A DNA stretch of 52,346 nucleotides from positions 1 to 52,346 of the forward strand of contig NZ_PVXO01000058.1 in NCBI RefSeq assembly GCF_002995785.1, in the 5' to 3' direction. The notes under the pieces were generated by a model that searched no databases, was not told the DNA's origin, and saw only the letters and a program-made list of their open reading frames with translations. Source of the DNA: Clostridium liquoris (GTDB taxonomy: Bacteria; Bacillota; Clostridia; Clostridiales; Clostridiaceae). This document shows positions 40,481 to 49,467 of the stretch, piece by piece. The translations under genes were made by a program, and so were the position numbers. Each line of letters begins with the position of its first letter. Position 1 is the stretch's first letter.

Positions 40481-42040
40481 CTACATAAAAATTCCTGCTC
40501 CAGGTCCTAATGGTAATCCTAGACAAAACCATAATATTAATAAACAACTCCATCCTATTAAAAATAGAACTGAATATGGTAACATTGTGGATATTAACGT
40601 ACCTATACCGGCATCTTCATCATATTTCTCAGCAAAAGAAACTATCAATGCAAAATATGACATAAGAGGAGTTATAATATTAGTACATGAATCTCCTACT
40701 CTAAAAGCTGCTTGAGTAAATTCAGGTGAAAACCCTATAGCCATAAACATTGGAACAAATACTGGTGCCATTATTGCCCATTTTGCTGAAGCTGAACCCA
40801 TAAATAAATTAATAAATGCAGAAACTAAAATAAATAATATTATAAGTGGTATACCAGTTAAGCCTGTAGATTTCAAGAAATCTGCTCCTTTTACTGCTAA
40901 TATAGTACCTAAATTTGTATGACCAAAATATGCTACGAATTGAGATGCAAAGAATACTAAAACAAGATATCCTCCCATTTTACTCATGGACTTACTTAGT
41001 GAATTAGCAACATCCTTATTATTTTTAATGCCGCCAGATGCAATTCCGTAAAAAACTCCTGGTATAAAAAAGAATAATGATATAATTGGAACAATTCCAT
41101 CCATAAATGGAGTATGCCCTATAATTTTATGATTAGCATCTCTAAGTATACCATTATATGGTACAACTAATGCTAATATAAAAATTAAAAATATTAAAAA
41201 ACCTATACCAGAATATTTTAACCCTTTCTTTTCTTCATCAGTTAATTGAGTCATATCTTCAGATGATGCATTTTTATAAGCTCCAAGCCTAGGCTCTACT
41301 ATTTTATCTGTTACAAATGTTCCTATAGCTGTTATTAAAAAAGTTGAAACAAACATAAAATACCAATTTGCTGTAGGCTCTACCTTATAACTTGCATCTA
41401 TAAGTTTAGCGGCTTCAGTAGTAATACCTCCAAGTAGTGGATCTGTGGTTCCTATAAGTAAATTTGCACTAAATCCACCAGATACGCCTGCAAATGCTGC
41501 AGCCATACCTGCAATTGGATGCCTTCCAAAACCCAAAAACACCAAGGCACCAAGCGGAATTAAAACTATATATCCTGCATCTGATGCTATATTAGACATA
41601 ACACCAAGCAATACAACTATTGCCGTTATTAGTTGTTTAGGTGTACTCATTACTGTTTTTCTAAGTAAGGCTTGTATAAGTCCAGTTTCTTCTGCCATGC
41701 CTACTCCAAGCATAGCAACTAACACTGTTCCTAATGGTGCAAAAGAGGTAAAGTTTTTAACTGCGTTGGTAAAGATATATCTTATACCATCTGCTGTAAG
41801 CAAACTTACTGCTTTAACATCTGTTAATTTTGTTTCTAGATTAACCTTATCCACCATAGTGAACTGAACATGTACCCCTGTTCTTGCACAAATATCAGAT
41901 ATAAATATTATTATAATACTTAATATAACAAAAATTGCGGCTGGATGAGGCATTCTATTACCAACCCTTTCTACCCAATCCAAAAAGCCACCTAACCCTT
42001 TTTTATTTTCTTTTTTTGTTTTAATACTAGATTCAACCAT
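40481..42040 (-). CDS. abgT: AbgT-family transporter
   Basis: A 519-aa membrane protein of the AbgT family with some 11-13 helices and family motifs GNRMPHPAAIFVILS, NIASDAGYIVLIPLGA, AAAFAGVSGGFSANLLIGTTDPLLGGIT and MGSASAKWAIMAPVFVPM. E. coli AbgT imports p-aminobenzoyl-glutamate; other members export sulfonamides or PABA. With folP and folB-folK about 5 kb away, a folate-related substrate is likely. Promoter side has GAGGGGAG before the ATG. Confidence 0.92.
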   Translation of the reverse strand: MVESSIKTKKENKKGLGGFLDWVERVGNRMPHPAAIFVILSIIIIFISDICARTGVHVQFTMVDKVNLETKLTDVKAVSLLTADGIRYIFTNAVKNFTSFAPLGTVLVAMLGVGMAEETGLIQALLRKTVMSTPKQLITAIVVLLGVMSNIASDAGYIVLIPLGALVFLGFGRHPIAGMAAAFAGVSGGFSANLLIGTTDPLLGGITTEAAKLIDASYKVEPTANWYFMFVSTFLITAIGTFVTDKIVEPRLGAYKNASSEDMTQLTDEEKKGLKYSGIGFLIFLIFILALVVPYNGILRDANHKIIGHTPFMDGIVPIISLFFFIPGVFYGIASGGIKNNKDVANSLSKSMSKMGGYLVLVFFASQFVAYFGHTNLGTILAVKGADFLKSTGLTGIPLIILFILVSAFINLFMGSASAKWAIMAPVFVPMFMAIGFSPEFTQAAFRVGDSCTNIITPLMSYFALIVSFAEKYDEDAGIGTLISTMLPYSVLFLIGWSCLLILWFCLGLPLGPGAGIFM

Positions 42041-42422
42041 ACTTTTGCTCCCCTCATCATAAATTTAATAACACACTATTGTTACATTTTTTTATTCATT
42101 TTATATTAGTGTGCCATTTATGTAATATATTAACAATTATGAAAATATTTTAACATATAAATAAAATTATTTCAATATGGTAAATTTTAGAATATTTAAA
42201 ATCATTTATTATTATATTTAATCAAAATGCTTATGCAAAATATTTCAAAGAGTAAAATGTAAGTGTGCTTGCGATTGAATTACTATAAAAGTTACTTAAG
42301 TCACTTTTATAGTTACTCCTAGGACTTGAAATGTCCCCTTGATTTTTTTAAAATATAATTAAAAGGGTTAAGGGGGTTAATTTTTATGATGTTGAAAAAT
42401 TAATGAAGGGACTTGGGGACAA
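42041..42422. other. Gene-free stretch with a large palindrome
   Basis: Holds the abgT promoter region (AT-rich, nothing decisive), a near-perfect 35-bp palindrome at 42281-42315, and the motifs ATGTCCCC (42331-42338) and GGGGACA (42415-42421), which may be remains of the dispersed repeat around the start of the next gene. Confidence 0.5.
42281..42315. promoter_or_regulatory. 35-bp near-perfect palindrome
   Basis: ACTATAAAAGT (42282-42292) is the exact inverse of 42303-42313, around a central ACTTAAGT. There is no T-tract, so a large operator or a cruciform/hairpin in a leader is more likely than a terminator. Confidence 0.45.
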
Positions 42423-42791
42423 ATGTTTGAAAAGGATTATATTATTAGACTTATAAAAGGCGGAGCAAAAATGGCAGTGGCTCTTTTTGCAGGAAAAGAT
42501 ACTGTGGAAAGTGATATTGATATAGATAATTATGATACCAAACTTTCAGAAGACCAATTGTTAGAGTTTATGATAAGAAAATATATAAGTGAAGGTAAAA
42601 TTAACGAAGCAGAAAATATTTTATTTGAAGTTATAGGATTTCAGAAAACCAAAAAAAATTTAGAAACTGCATTATCCTTTTATGAAGAACTTAATAAGTG
42701 GGATGAGGCTAAACTTATTAAATGTAATTTTTCAAAATCTGAAATTGAACAAGGATTAAAGGATGTAAAGAAGTTATATAAAAAAGATTAG
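42423..42791 (+). CDS. DUF6483-like small protein
   Basis: A 122-aa soluble, helical protein beginning MFEKDYIIRLIKGGAKMAVALF; this start recalls the DUF6483 family of Firmicutes (function unknown). The rest (DQLLEFMIRKYISEGKINEAENILFEVI, ALSFYEELNKWDEAKLIKCNF) looks like TPR-type helix pairs. The only ribosome site is GGGGAC, 2-5 bp from the ATG, which itself is part of a repeat-like motif. It stands alone before a 64-bp repeat. Confidence 0.7.
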   Translation: MFEKDYIIRLIKGGAKMAVALFAGKDTVESDIDIDNYDTKLSEDQLLEFMIRKYISEGKINEAENILFEVIGFQKTKKNLETALSFYEELNKWDEAKLIKCNFSKSEIEQGLKDVKKLYKKD

Positions 42792-42810
42792 TTATTTCGA
42801 TTTAAAAATA

Positions 42811-42896
42811 GGGGGCATTTATCAACTTTTAATCTTTTATACAAGCATTTTAGTGAAAAGTTGATAACTGTCCCTCAATAATTTCTTAACTGTCCC
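42811..42896. repeat. 64-bp palindromic repeat, copy 2, plus extra half
   Basis: 42811-42874: GGGGGCATTTATCAACTTTT ... ATACAAGCATTTTAGTG ... AAAAGTTGATAACTGTCCC. ATCAACTTTT (42821-42830) and AAAAGTTGAT (42856-42865) are perfectly inverted. A further TTAACTGTCCC lies at 42886-42896. Confidence 0.85.
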
Positions 42897-43014
42897 GAAA
42901 ATGGTACCCTATAAAATAGAAAAAGTTTTAAAATGTATTGAAAATATTTAACAAAAGAGTTAATATAAATTATATGAGGTATATATTACAAAACATTTTA
43001 TTTTATAAAAAGAA

Positions 43015-43030
43015 TTGGAAACGGTACCGA
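43015..43030. promoter_or_regulatory. LacI-type operator before the regulator gene
   Basis: TTGGAAACGGTACCGA, 18 bp before the regulator's ATG, matches the operator at 44076 in 14 of 16 bases and has the central CG of LacI-family sites. Suggests autorepression. Confidence 0.65.
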
Positions 43031-43048
43031 GAAAATGGAGGAGTTTTT

Positions 43049-44059
43049 ATGGATATAAAGGATATAGCAAAGTTATCACAAGTAAGTGTCAGTACGGTAT
43101 CTAGAGTTATAAATAATCATCCTGATGTAAAGTATGAAACTAGGGAAAGAATATTAGAAGTTATTAAACAGACTAATTATATACCTAATAATAGTGCTAG
43201 AATTCTTAAGAAAAATAATGATAAGAGTATAGGCATATTGGTAAAAGGAGTGTATAATCCGTTCTTTTCAGAGATGGTTAAAATTATGAGCGACAAAATA
43301 AAACAAGCTAATTATACTATGATACTCCAATATTATGATCAAAAAAGTAAAGAAGATGTAAACGCTTTGATAACCTTTATAAAAGAAAAAAAGTTACAGG
43401 GAGTTATATGTTTGGGAGGAGACTTTACTGATATAAGTGATGACAATTTTAAGGGATTAGATGTATCTGTTGTGCTTACTTCAGTAACTAATATTTCAAA
43501 GACAGCTTTTAATAAATTTTCATCTATAGGAATTGAAGATGAAAAGTCAGCTTATAAAGCTACTGAGTACCTTATTAAAAATGGACATAGAACAATTCTA
43601 CTTATAATAGGAAGTTATGAGGATATAGGAGCTGGCAAGCTCAGAGTAGATGGCTACAGACAAGCTTTAAATAATTATGGGTTGTGTTATGATGAAGAAC
43701 TTGTAGCAATAGGAGATTACAGTTTTGATAAGGCATATAATGCTACTATAGATATATTAAAAAATAGAAAAGACATAACAGCTATATTTGCGATTTCAGA
43801 CATAATGGCCATAGGTGCTGCCAAGGCGGTTATAAATAGTGGATATAGAATAGGTGATGATATTTCTATTATGGGTTTTGATGGTATGGAAATGGGCAAA
43901 TATTATAATCCATCTATCACTACTATATATCAACCCAAAACTAAAATGGCAAATATGAGTGTTGAGTTGTTACTATCATTAATGAATAAAAAAGGAAAGA
44001 ACAAACATATAACATTGGATACTAAATTGGTTGAGGGGGAATCCTGCAAACCGATTTAA
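43049..44059 (+). CDS. LacI-family repressor of the ABC sugar importer
   Basis: A 336-aa repressor: N-terminal HTH and hinge (MDIKDIAKLSQVSVSTVSRVINN...NYIPNNSARIL), then a periplasmic-binding-protein-like sugar domain (IGILVKGVYNPFFSEM, IIGSYEDIGAGKLRVDGYR, AIFAISDIMAIGAAKA). ATG 43049, with GGAGGAG, is preferred; an upstream ATG at 42938 would put the operator inside the gene and adds a non-family tail. Two similar palindromes, before this gene and before the importer, are its likely sites. The inducer is probably an alpha-glucoside, given the GH31 gene. Confidence 0.92.
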   Translation: MDIKDIAKLSQVSVSTVSRVINNHPDVKYETRERILEVIKQTNYIPNNSARILKKNNDKSIGILVKGVYNPFFSEMVKIMSDKIKQANYTMILQYYDQKSKEDVNALITFIKEKKLQGVICLGGDFTDISDDNFKGLDVSVVLTSVTNISKTAFNKFSSIGIEDEKSAYKATEYLIKNGHRTILLIIGSYEDIGAGKLRVDGYRQALNNYGLCYDEELVAIGDYSFDKAYNATIDILKNRKDITAIFAISDIMAIGAAKAVINSGYRIGDDISIMGFDGMEMGKYYNPSITTIYQPKTKMANMSVELLLSLMNKKGKNKHITLDTKLVEGESCKPI

Positions 44060-44075
44060 TATATATTTAAGTATT

Positions 44076-44091
44076 TTGGAAACGGTTCCAA
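44076..44091. promoter_or_regulatory. LacI-type operator before the importer operon
   Basis: TTGGAAACGGTTCCAA, a near-perfect palindrome with central CG, 37 bp before the ATG of the binding-protein gene, where it would block transcription starting from the AT-rich -10-like region at about 44060. Confidence 0.75.
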
Positions 44092-44128
44092 ATATCTAAA
44101 TTAAAATAAATTGAAAGGTGTGATTTTT

Positions 44129-45466
44129 ATGAAACGAAGAAAACTTTTGGCATTAACATTAGCAATGACAAGTATGCTTACATTTACAATGACAGGATGT
44201 GGAAAGTCTAGTGAGGTTTCAAGCAATGATAAGAGCGAAAAAAATGGGAAGACAGAAGTAAACATATTTCAATTTAAGGTTGAGGTAGCAAAAGAACTTG
44301 AAAATGCTGCTAATGAATACATGAAGGAAAAGCCAGATGTAAAAATAAACATAGAAACTGTTGGTGGAGGAGAAGACTACGGTGCAGCACTAAAGGCTAA
44401 GTTCAAATCAGGAAAAGAACCAACCATATTCAACGTTGGGGGACCACAGGATGTAGAGGATTGGAAGGGCAAGTTGGAAGATTTAACAAATGAACCTTGG
44501 GTAGGTAAAGTATTACCAGGAATGCTTGATGGTGTTACTATGGATGGAAAAGTATATGGTCTCCCATTTAGTGTTGAAGGATATGGATTAATATATAATA
44601 AGAGAATTTTCCAGGCTGCTGGTATTGATGGATCAAAAATAGATAGTTATGCAAAATTAGAGGAAGCTGTTAAGACCATAGATTCAAAAATAAAATCAGG
44701 TGCATTAAAGAAAGACTTCCCTAAATTAGAAGCTGTATTTGAATTCCCAGCAAAAGAAAAATGGGTTACAGGACTTCATACTTCTAATGCAGCATTAGGA
44801 CAAGAATTCAAAAGCTCAATAGATTCATATAAATCAAAAACTGTAGATTTTAAATATAGTGAAGGATATAAAAAGCTTATAGATCTTCAAGCTAATTATT
44901 CACCTAATGGAAAGTCAAAAGAAAAATTAAATGCTGTTGACTATTCTACACAGGTAGACCAAGGAATAGCTATTGAAAGAGTTGCTATTGTTCAACAGGG
45001 TAACTGGATTTATGGTGGAGTTAAAGCTATAGATGAAAAAGTTGCAAATAACTTAGATATATTACCAATGTCAATACAAGGCGGAAAAGAAGATTGCATA
45101 CCAGTTGGAATACCAATGCATTGGGCTATAAATAAAAATCAGAGCGACAAATCAAAAGCTGCAGCAAAAGATTTCTTGAATTGGCTATATACATCAGACA
45201 AAGGAAAAGATTTTGTAGTTAATAAATTCTTTTTTATACCAGCATTAAAAGGATATGAAAACTATAAGCCTCAAGATTCATTAGGAAAAGCAATACAGAG
45301 ATATATAGAAGCAGGAAAAACAACTCCATGGGTATTTATGGGTTATCCAACAGCATGGGGCGAAAATGTTTTAGGTGCAAATATTCAAAAATATTTATCA
45401 GGCAAAATGACTTGGGATGAATTAGTAAAAGACTCAAAGGCACAGTGGGAAAGTAAAAGAAAGTAG
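44129..45466 (+). CDS. ABC sugar-binding lipoprotein
   Basis: A 445-aa family 1 solute-binding protein. The signal peptide ends in a lipobox (TMTGC, Cys near residue 25) and the mature protein has the carbohydrate-binding pattern (GLPFSVEGYGLIYNKRIFQAAGI; GVKAIDEKVANNLDILPMSIQGG). ATG 44129 is preferred over TTG 44111, since AAAGGTGTGAT lies between them. It is the first gene of the importer operon. Oligosaccharide type is not evident from sequence; the GH31 enzyme suggests alpha-glucosides such as isomaltose or maltodextrins. Confidence 0.92.
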   Translation: MKRRKLLALTLAMTSMLTFTMTGCGKSSEVSSNDKSEKNGKTEVNIFQFKVEVAKELENAANEYMKEKPDVKINIETVGGGEDYGAALKAKFKSGKEPTIFNVGGPQDVEDWKGKLEDLTNEPWVGKVLPGMLDGVTMDGKVYGLPFSVEGYGLIYNKRIFQAAGIDGSKIDSYAKLEEAVKTIDSKIKSGALKKDFPKLEAVFEFPAKEKWVTGLHTSNAALGQEFKSSIDSYKSKTVDFKYSEGYKKLIDLQANYSPNGKSKEKLNAVDYSTQVDQGIAIERVAIVQQGNWIYGGVKAIDEKVANNLDILPMSIQGGKEDCIPVGIPMHWAINKNQSDKSKAAAKDFLNWLYTSDKGKDFVVNKFFFIPALKGYENYKPQDSLGKAIQRYIEAGKTTPWVFMGYPTAWGENVLGANIQKYLSGKMTWDELVKDSKAQWESKRK

Positions 45467-45471
45467 TGTTT

Positions 45472-45548
45472 GAAGGTGGAGGTGGGAAGCCTTCACCTTT
45501 GTTTCTCTATTATCGATTGTCAACTAAAAAAGTGCAGGCACTTTTTTA
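45472..45548 (+). terminator. Intercistronic hairpins (partial terminator)
   Basis: A first hairpin with GGTG...CACC (45481-45497) is followed by TTTGTTTCTC. A second, TAAAAAAGTG-CAGG-CACTTTTTTA (45525-45548), is perfect and ends in T. They lie between the binding-protein and permease genes and would give more binding protein than permease, as is usual in such operons. Confidence 0.65.
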
Positions 45549-45561
45549 AGGGGGTGTAAAA

Positions 45562-46431
45562 ATGAATAAGGATTCTAGAAAATGGTTTATTATATTTGTA
45601 GCACCTGCATTATTTGCTTTTATAGTGGTAGTTTTGATACCTGTTATTATGGGAATAATATACTCTTTTACTTCATGGAATGGAATAGAGGACAAAGCAA
45701 ATTGGATAGGACTTTCAAATTATATAGAAATAATAAAGGACGATAAAACCTTCTTCTCATCATTTTTATTTACCGCTAAATTTGCCATTGTATCAGTTAT
45801 AACAATAAATGTTATGGGATTTGTATTAGCCTTGCTAGTAACAAGAGGATTGAAAATTTCAAATGGTTTAAGAGGAATATTCTTTTTACCAAACCTTATA
45901 GGAGGACTAATTTTAGGATTTATATGGCAATTTATATTCACTAAAGGTTTTGATTTTATAGGAGCTGCTTTGGGAATAGATTTTTTGAGAGGATGGTTAG
46001 CAGATCCTACAACTGGTTTTTGGGGACTTGTTATTCTCATGTCTTGGCAAATGTCAGGATATATGATGGTAATATATATATCTGGATTGCAAAATATACC
46101 TGACGATATAATAGAAGCTGCTAAAATAGACGGAGCAAGTGATGGACAAATATTAAGACGTATAATAATTCCTTTAGTGTCTCCAGCATTTACAATAGGA
46201 ATATTTCTAACTTTATCTAATTCATTTAAACTATACGACCAAAACCTGTCACTTACAGCAGGAGGGCCTTATAATTCTACTGAAATGATAGCTATGAATA
46301 TATATAATTCTGCCTTTAAATATAATGAATTTGGAATAGCTCAAGCAAAGGCCGTAATATTTTTAATTATAATAGCAGCTATTACCTTAACCCAGATGTA
46401 TTACAGTAAGAAAAGGGAGGTAGAAATGTAA
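45562..46431 (+). CDS. ABC sugar permease (MalF-like)
   Basis: A 289-aa inner-membrane permease with six helices and the EAA loop (EAAKIDGASDGQILRRIIIPLVSP, about 190-213), which contacts the ATPase. AAGGGGGTGT precedes ATG 45562. The last base of its TAA is the first of the next ATG. No ATPase gene is in this operon. Confidence 0.92.
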   Translation: MNKDSRKWFIIFVAPALFAFIVVVLIPVIMGIIYSFTSWNGIEDKANWIGLSNYIEIIKDDKTFFSSFLFTAKFAIVSVITINVMGFVLALLVTRGLKISNGLRGIFFLPNLIGGLILGFIWQFIFTKGFDFIGAALGIDFLRGWLADPTTGFWGLVILMSWQMSGYMMVIYISGLQNIPDDIIEAAKIDGASDGQILRRIIIPLVSPAFTIGIFLTLSNSFKLYDQNLSLTAGGPYNSTEMIAMNIYNSAFKYNEFGIAQAKAVIFLIIIAAITLTQMYYSKKREVEM

Positions 46432-47249
46432 TGAAAAAGAAAAACAAAATTTGTACAGCTATAGTATCTATAATATTAGCCATATTATTTATATCTCCTT
46501 TCTACTTAGTGCTTGTAAACTCATTCAAAACTCAAAAGGGCATATTTTCAGATGTAATAGGATTACCTGGGGAAAGTTTTACTTTAAATAATTATGTAGA
46601 AGCTTTTAAACACTTAGATTTTATAAAATCATTTACTAACTCTCTTTTAATAACAGTATTTTCAGTAGTCATTATAATAATATTTACATCCATGGCAGCT
46701 TGGATGCTAGTAAGGACAAAGAGCAAAGTAAGTACTTTTATATTTTTGATGTTTTCAGCATCTATGCTTATACCATTTCAAGCGGTTATGCTTCCTTTAG
46801 TTGCAATGGCAGGAAAGATACATCTTTTAAATCCTGTTGGATTGGTGTTTATGTATTTGGGATTTGGAACATCATTATCTGTAATTTTATATCATGGATT
46901 TATCAAAAGTATACCAAAGGAAATTGAAGAAGCAGCAGCAATAGATGGTTGTAATAAATTTCAAACCTTTTGGATTATAGTATTTCCGCTTTTAAAGCCA
47001 ACAACAGTAACAGTATCTATATTAAATTCTATGTGGATTTGGAATGATTTTTTATTGCCACAATTAGTAATTAATAGACCTGAGTGGCAGACGATACCAT
47101 TGAAGATGTTTTATTTCTTTGGAGAATATTCAAAGAGATGGAATTTAGCTTTAGCAGGATTAGTTATAGCTATGATACCTATTGTAGTATTCTATTTGGC
47201 TATGCAAAAATATATAATAAAAGGTATTGTACAAGGGTCAGTTAAGTAG
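46431..47249 (+). CDS. ABC sugar permease (MalG-like)
   Basis: A 272-aa second permease, six helices, EAA loop EEAAAIDGCNKFQTFWIIVFPLLKP (about 164-188). Start overlaps the previous stop by one base (TAATG) with GGGAGG upstream, so translation is coupled. It forms the channel heterodimer with the preceding permease. The importer needs an MsmX-type shared ATPase from elsewhere. Confidence 0.92.
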   Translation: MKKKNKICTAIVSIILAILFISPFYLVLVNSFKTQKGIFSDVIGLPGESFTLNNYVEAFKHLDFIKSFTNSLLITVFSVVIIIIFTSMAAWMLVRTKSKVSTFIFLMFSASMLIPFQAVMLPLVAMAGKIHLLNPVGLVFMYLGFGTSLSVILYHGFIKSIPKEIEEAAAIDGCNKFQTFWIIVFPLLKPTTVTVSILNSMWIWNDFLLPQLVINRPEWQTIPLKMFYFFGEYSKRWNLALAGLVIAMIPIVVFYLAMQKYIIKGIVQGSVK

Positions 47250-47263
47250 GGGGACAGAGATTT

Positions 47264-49378
47264 ATGGATATAAAAAAATTTTGCTTTGGCTCAGTTATGA
47301 ATACTGAGGCTGTAGTATTAGATATAAAAGAAAGTAATAAAAATGATATGCCCTATTTAAAAATAGGGTTTCAAAATGAACTCACTTATGAACTTAAGAA
47401 AAAGGATATTATATATGGACTAGGTGAAAATGTTAGAGGAATAAATAAAAAAGGATGGATATATGAAAGTTTTTGTAGCGATGAATTTGAACATACTGAG
47501 GACAGAAAATCCATTTATGCAGCACACAACTTTTTAATCCTACAGGGTAGTGAAATCTTTGGAGTATTTATTGATTGCCCGGGAAAAGTAATTTTTGATT
47601 TAGGATATACAAAGGGGGACTTAATGTGCATAAAAGTTCCAGAAAACAATTTTGATTTGTATATTATTCAAGGAAATAGTTTAAAGGAAATAGCTAAAAA
47701 TTTTAGGGAATTGGTAGGTAAAAGCTATATTGCACCTAAATGGGCATTTGGATATCAGCAGAGCAGATGGGGATATAAGAATAAGGAAGATATTTTAAAT
47801 GTAGTGGAAGGCTTTAAAAAGAATGATATACCAATAGATGGGGTTTGCTTAGATATTGATTATATGGAGAGATTTAAGGATTTTACCATAGATAAAGAAA
47901 AGTTTGGTGACTTTGAAAACTTTGTAAAAAACTTAAAATCACAGGGAATAAGATTAATCCCAATAATCGATGCTGGGGTAAAGATCGAAAAAGGATATGA
48001 TGTTTATGATGAAGGCGTAGAGAATGGATATTTTTGTGTAGATAAAAATAATAAACCCTTTGTAGCAGCTGTATGGCCTGGAAAAGTACATTTCCCAGAT
48101 TTTTTAAATGAGGATGTAAGAGCTTGGTTTGGAGAAAAATATAAATACTTAATAGACAAAGGGATAGAGGGATTTTGGAACGATATGAATGAGCCTGCTA
48201 TTTTTTATACAGAAAAATCCCTAAAACAGGTTGTGGATAAAGCTTATGAATCAAAAGATAAGAATTTAGATGTGCATAGTTTTTTTGAATTAAATGATAG
48301 TTTTTTAAGCATTAGCAATAGAATGGAAGATTACAAAAGTTTTTATCATAGGGTACATGGAAAGATTATAAGACATGATAAAGTGCATAATCTATATGGG
48401 TATAATATGACAAGAGCTGCTGCAGAAGCTTTCGAAAAAATAGCTCCAAATAAACGATTTTTAATATTCTCCAGGTCTTCAGCTATAGGCATGCATAGAT
48501 ATGGTGGAATATGGACAGGAGATAATAAAGCTTGGTGGAGCAGTTTAGAGCTGAATATAAAAATGATGCCTAATTTAAATATATGTGGTTTTATTTATTC
48601 GGGAGCGGATACAGGGGGCTTTGCCTGCGATTGTACAGAGGATTTATTGATTAGATGGAACGAATTTAGTATGTTTACTCCACTTTATAGGAACCATTCT
48701 GCAAATGACACTAGAAATCAAGAACCTTATAGTTTTAGTCCAAGTACCACAAGTGCTTTAAGAACTATTATAGAAAATAGATATGCTTATATACCTTATA
48801 TATACAGTGAATACATGAAGGCATGCATGGAAAATGAGTGCTATTTTAAACCCATGACTTTTGAATATGAAGACGATAATTTAATAGAGGATCAGCTTTT
48901 AGTGGGAGATTCTTTAATGATTGCACCAGTATATAAGCAAAATGCTTTTGGAAGATATGTTTACTTACCAGAAGAAATGGTGTTTTGGAATATGGTATCT
49001 TATCAAAATAGAAGCTTTCAAGTTTTACCTAAGGGACATCATTATATTGAGGTTGAATTAGAAGCTACTCCTATTTTTATAAGAAAAGATAAAATACTGG
49101 TTTTAGGAAAACATAGCAGTTGTGTAGATTATCTTGATAATAAAGAATTAGATTTAATAGCTTTTGTAGATGAAAGGGCATGCTATAACTATTATGATGA
49201 TGATGGAATTACAAAAGAATATAATAACCAAGACTTTCAATTTAAGATTTCTATTGAAAAGAAAGATAATGATTATGAAATAGATTTATATGCTATAGAA
49301 AATTGCATTGTTAAGAAGTTAAACTTAACTATAATAGATACTCAAGGTAAGGAATTTAAAAAAGAATTATTTATTTAA
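47264..49378 (+). CDS. Glycoside hydrolase family 31 alpha-glucosidase
   Basis: A 704-aa cytoplasmic GH31 enzyme: beta-sandwich N-domain, (beta/alpha)8 barrel with the nucleophile D307 in GFWNDMNEP and the acid/base D420 in GIWTGDNKAWW, and RWNEFSMFTPLYRNHS near the active site. It lacks a signal peptide, so it hydrolyses sugars taken up by the importer. The retained motif pattern suits an alpha-glucosidase; alpha-xylosidase or isomaltase specificity cannot be told apart. AGGGGGACAG precedes ATG 47264, 14 bp after the permease gene. Confidence 0.93.
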   Translation: MDIKKFCFGSVMNTEAVVLDIKESNKNDMPYLKIGFQNELTYELKKKDIIYGLGENVRGINKKGWIYESFCSDEFEHTEDRKSIYAAHNFLILQGSEIFGVFIDCPGKVIFDLGYTKGDLMCIKVPENNFDLYIIQGNSLKEIAKNFRELVGKSYIAPKWAFGYQQSRWGYKNKEDILNVVEGFKKNDIPIDGVCLDIDYMERFKDFTIDKEKFGDFENFVKNLKSQGIRLIPIIDAGVKIEKGYDVYDEGVENGYFCVDKNNKPFVAAVWPGKVHFPDFLNEDVRAWFGEKYKYLIDKGIEGFWNDMNEPAIFYTEKSLKQVVDKAYESKDKNLDVHSFFELNDSFLSISNRMEDYKSFYHRVHGKIIRHDKVHNLYGYNMTRAAAEAFEKIAPNKRFLIFSRSSAIGMHRYGGIWTGDNKAWWSSLELNIKMMPNLNICGFIYSGADTGGFACDCTEDLLIRWNEFSMFTPLYRNHSANDTRNQEPYSFSPSTTSALRTIIENRYAYIPYIYSEYMKACMENECYFKPMTFEYEDDNLIEDQLLVGDSLMIAPVYKQNAFGRYVYLPEEMVFWNMVSYQNRSFQVLPKGHHYIEVELEATPIFIRKDKILVLGKHSSCVDYLDNKELDLIAFVDERACYNYYDDDGITKEYNNQDFQFKISIEKKDNDYEIDLYAIENCIVKKLNLTIIDTQGKEFKKELFI

Positions 49379-49392
49379 AGTTAGTAAAGTTA

Positions 49393-49456
49393 GGGGACAG
49401 TTATCAACTTTTAAGCCTTTACACAAGTATTATAGTGAAAAGTTGTTAACTGTCCC
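49393..49456. repeat. 64-bp palindromic repeat, copy 3
   Basis: GGGGACAGTTATCAACTTTT (49393-49412), core ACACAAGTATTATAGTG, and AAAAGTTGTTAACTGTCCC (49438-49456). Cleanest copy. It fills the gap between two convergent genes and could serve as their terminator. Confidence 0.85.
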
Positions 49457-49467
49457 TATGCAGAAAT

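Noticed and set aside
40294-40488. 64-aa plus-strand frame between the kinase and abgT
   Set aside because: It runs through the bidirectional terminator and the abgT end, has no ribosome site, and its sequence looks like translated AT-rich spacer.
42041-42280. THF or other riboswitch before abgT
   Set aside because: No conserved riboswitch core could be found in the AT-rich leader.
42938-43048. N-terminal extension of the LacI-type repressor
   Set aside because: It would place the operator inside the gene. The family N-terminus (MDIKDIAKLS) begins at 43049 with a GGAGGAG site.
47248-47258. GGGGGACAGAG before the GH31 gene as a repeat half
   Set aside because: It matches only GGGGACAG and lies at the proper place for a ribosome binding site; no TTA follows.
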